From: an uncultured Collinsella sp.
GTDB taxonomy: Bacteria; Actinomycetota; Coriobacteriia; Coriobacteriales; Coriobacteriaceae
Length of the DNA: 6,325 nucleotides
Reading direction: 5' to 3'
NCBI GenBank assembly: GCA_900756725.1
Contig: CAAELJ010000116.1
Span: forward strand, 1-6,325
How positions within the stretch are numbered: the first letter of the stretch is position 1; each line of letters opens with the position of its first letter. Below, piece after piece: positions 5,731 to 6,325 of the stretch. Under the pieces are notes generated by a model. That model had not been told where the DNA came from, ran no database searches, and was given only the letters and a program-made list of their open reading frames with translations. The position numbers were made by a program, and so were the translations under genes.

Positions 5731-6216
5731 ATGTTCTCAATCGGTCAACACGTCATTCATCCGGGTCAGGGAGTCTGCACCGTCGTCGGCTTTAGGGACG
5801 ACACACCGCAGCCCATGTTGTTGCTCGAGACCAAGCAGGGACATGCGCAGACGATTCTCATGTACCCCGTGGCGCAGGCCGACCGTCTGCATGCCGCTAT
5901 CTCCCAGCAAGATGCAGAGCACCTGCTGAGCCACTACGATGAGCTGGAGTGCGACACCTTTACCGAGCGCAATAGCTCGCTCGAGGAGACGCACTTTAAG
6001 CAGCAGCTCAAGCTGGGCGCGCCCGAGACGGTTCGCGTGGCAAAAACCATGATGCACCGTATTCGCCAGGCCGAGGAAGCAGATAAAAAGCCCAGCTCCT
6101 ACTACATGCGCGTACTCAAGGAAGCCAAGCGCCGCTCCATCGAGGAGTTCGCCGTGGCCCTGGGCGTCACCGAAGAGGCCGCCGAAGCCCGCCTAGCCCA
6201 AGCCGCCCTCAACTAA
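5731..6216 (+). CDS. CarD-like (CarD/CdnL/TRCF family) RNA polymerase-binding transcription regulator
   Basis: CarD/CdnL proteins bind the RNA polymerase beta subunit and stabilise the open promoter complex, especially at rRNA promoters. The 161-aa product is the length of M. tuberculosis CarD (162 aa). Residues 1 to about 55 match the Tudor-like polymerase-interaction domain: the FSIGQHVIHPGQGVCTVVGF start follows the family pattern F-x-x-G-x-x-V-h-h-P-x-x-G. Residues about 58-160 are predicted all-helical, with the family-like segments ETVRVAKTMMHRIRQ (99-113) and YYMRVLKEAKRRSIEEFAVA (124-143). There is no signal peptide or membrane segment. The protein contains no tryptophan, although the characterised homologues use one (W85 in M. 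tuberculosis) as a wedge at the upstream edge of the bubble; by eye that area is around L84-F89 here. A strong ribosome-binding site supports the start. It is divergent from argS, and no terminator is visible in the 34 bp before the insertion sequence. Family membership is well supported; its effect on transcription is inferred. Confidence 0.88.
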   Translation: MFSIGQHVIHPGQGVCTVVGFRDDTPQPMLLLETKQGHAQTILMYPVAQADRLHAAISQQDAEHLLSHYDELECDTFTERNSSLEETHFKQQLKLGAPETVRVAKTMMHRIRQAEEADKKPSSYYMRVLKEAKRRSIEEFAVALGVTEEAAEARLAQAALN

Positions 6217-6250
6217 CCTGCCCACGCCAAAACCACCACAAAGGGGACAG

Positions 6251-6325
6251 TGAACTGCGCCCCGAAACTTGGACTGAATAAATAGCGACTACGCCGCAAG
6301 GGCCCGGTTCCGGAACTCCTCCGGC
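6251..6325 (-). mobile_element. Right end of an IS3-family insertion sequence (IS150-like), cut by the window edge
   Basis: TGAACTGCGCCCCGAAACTT (from 6251), followed by GGACTG, resembles IS3/IS150-group terminal repeats, which start with TG and contain a CCCC-AAA-TTGGAC pattern. A transposase C-terminus on the minus strand stops 38 bp inside this end, the usual arrangement at the right end of such elements. The rest of the element and the second terminal repeat are outside the window, so the target duplication cannot be checked. The end lies 34 bp downstream of the carD-like stop codon. Confidence 0.72.
6289..6325 (-). CDS. IS3-family transposase OrfB, C-terminal fragment (partial)
   Basis: Reading leftward from the window edge, the frame gives PEEFRNRALAA and then TAG (6289-6291). 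IS3-family OrfB proteins often end with a short segment of the type SP-x-E-[FY]-R after the catalytic DDE domain, and this fragment fits that ending. The catalytic residues lie outside the window, so it is impossible to say whether the transposase is intact. It converges on the carD-like gene. Confidence 0.65.
   Translation of the reverse strand, partial: PEEFRNRALAA

Overview
The window looks like chromosomal core sequence from a GC-rich actinobacterium, most likely class Coriobacteriia (Collinsella-like). The grounds are the GC-rich coding regions, a Rho factor with a very long Ala/Pro/Glu/Lys/Arg-rich extension before the Rho core, a stand-alone CarD-type RNA polymerase-binding protein, and long AT-richer intergenic regions carrying palindromic repeats. 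The genus is an impression from the protein and repeat style and has not been tested.

Layout, left to right. A strong intrinsic terminator (about 5-37) closes the leftward rho gene (79-2622, GTG start, 847 aa). Upstream of rho lie a leader of about 140 nt with small hairpins and an extended -10 promoter (2767-2794). From there to 3455 is a gene-free stretch holding four palindromic elements. Two of them (3044-3173 and 3262-3407) are diverged, oppositely oriented copies of one ~130-bp element family. A second intrinsic terminator (3456-3490) ends the leftward argS gene (3535-5388, 617 aa), which has a near-perfect ribosome-binding site. A 342-bp AT-richer region (5389-5730) separates argS from the rightward carD-like gene (5731-6216, 161 aa); it holds candidate divergent promoters, a possible operator palindrome and a hairpin/T-tract. 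The right edge enters an IS3-family element: its terminal repeat starts near 6251 and the last 11 codons of its transposase are on the minus strand.

The three complete genes are core information-processing functions: transcription termination (Rho), arginyl-tRNA synthesis (ArgS) and control of RNA polymerase at promoters (CarD-like). rho and argS each have their own terminator and candidate promoter, so they appear to be separate transcription units; carD is divergent from argS.

No defence, CRISPR or biosynthetic system is visible. The most interesting unexplained material is the inverted pair of ~130-bp elements between rho and argS. Their terminal arms differ in sequence between the two copies but stay complementary within each copy. 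Next come the 425-residue patterned extension of Rho and the CarD-like protein that contains no tryptophan, although CarD/CdnL proteins normally use one to hold open the promoter bubble.
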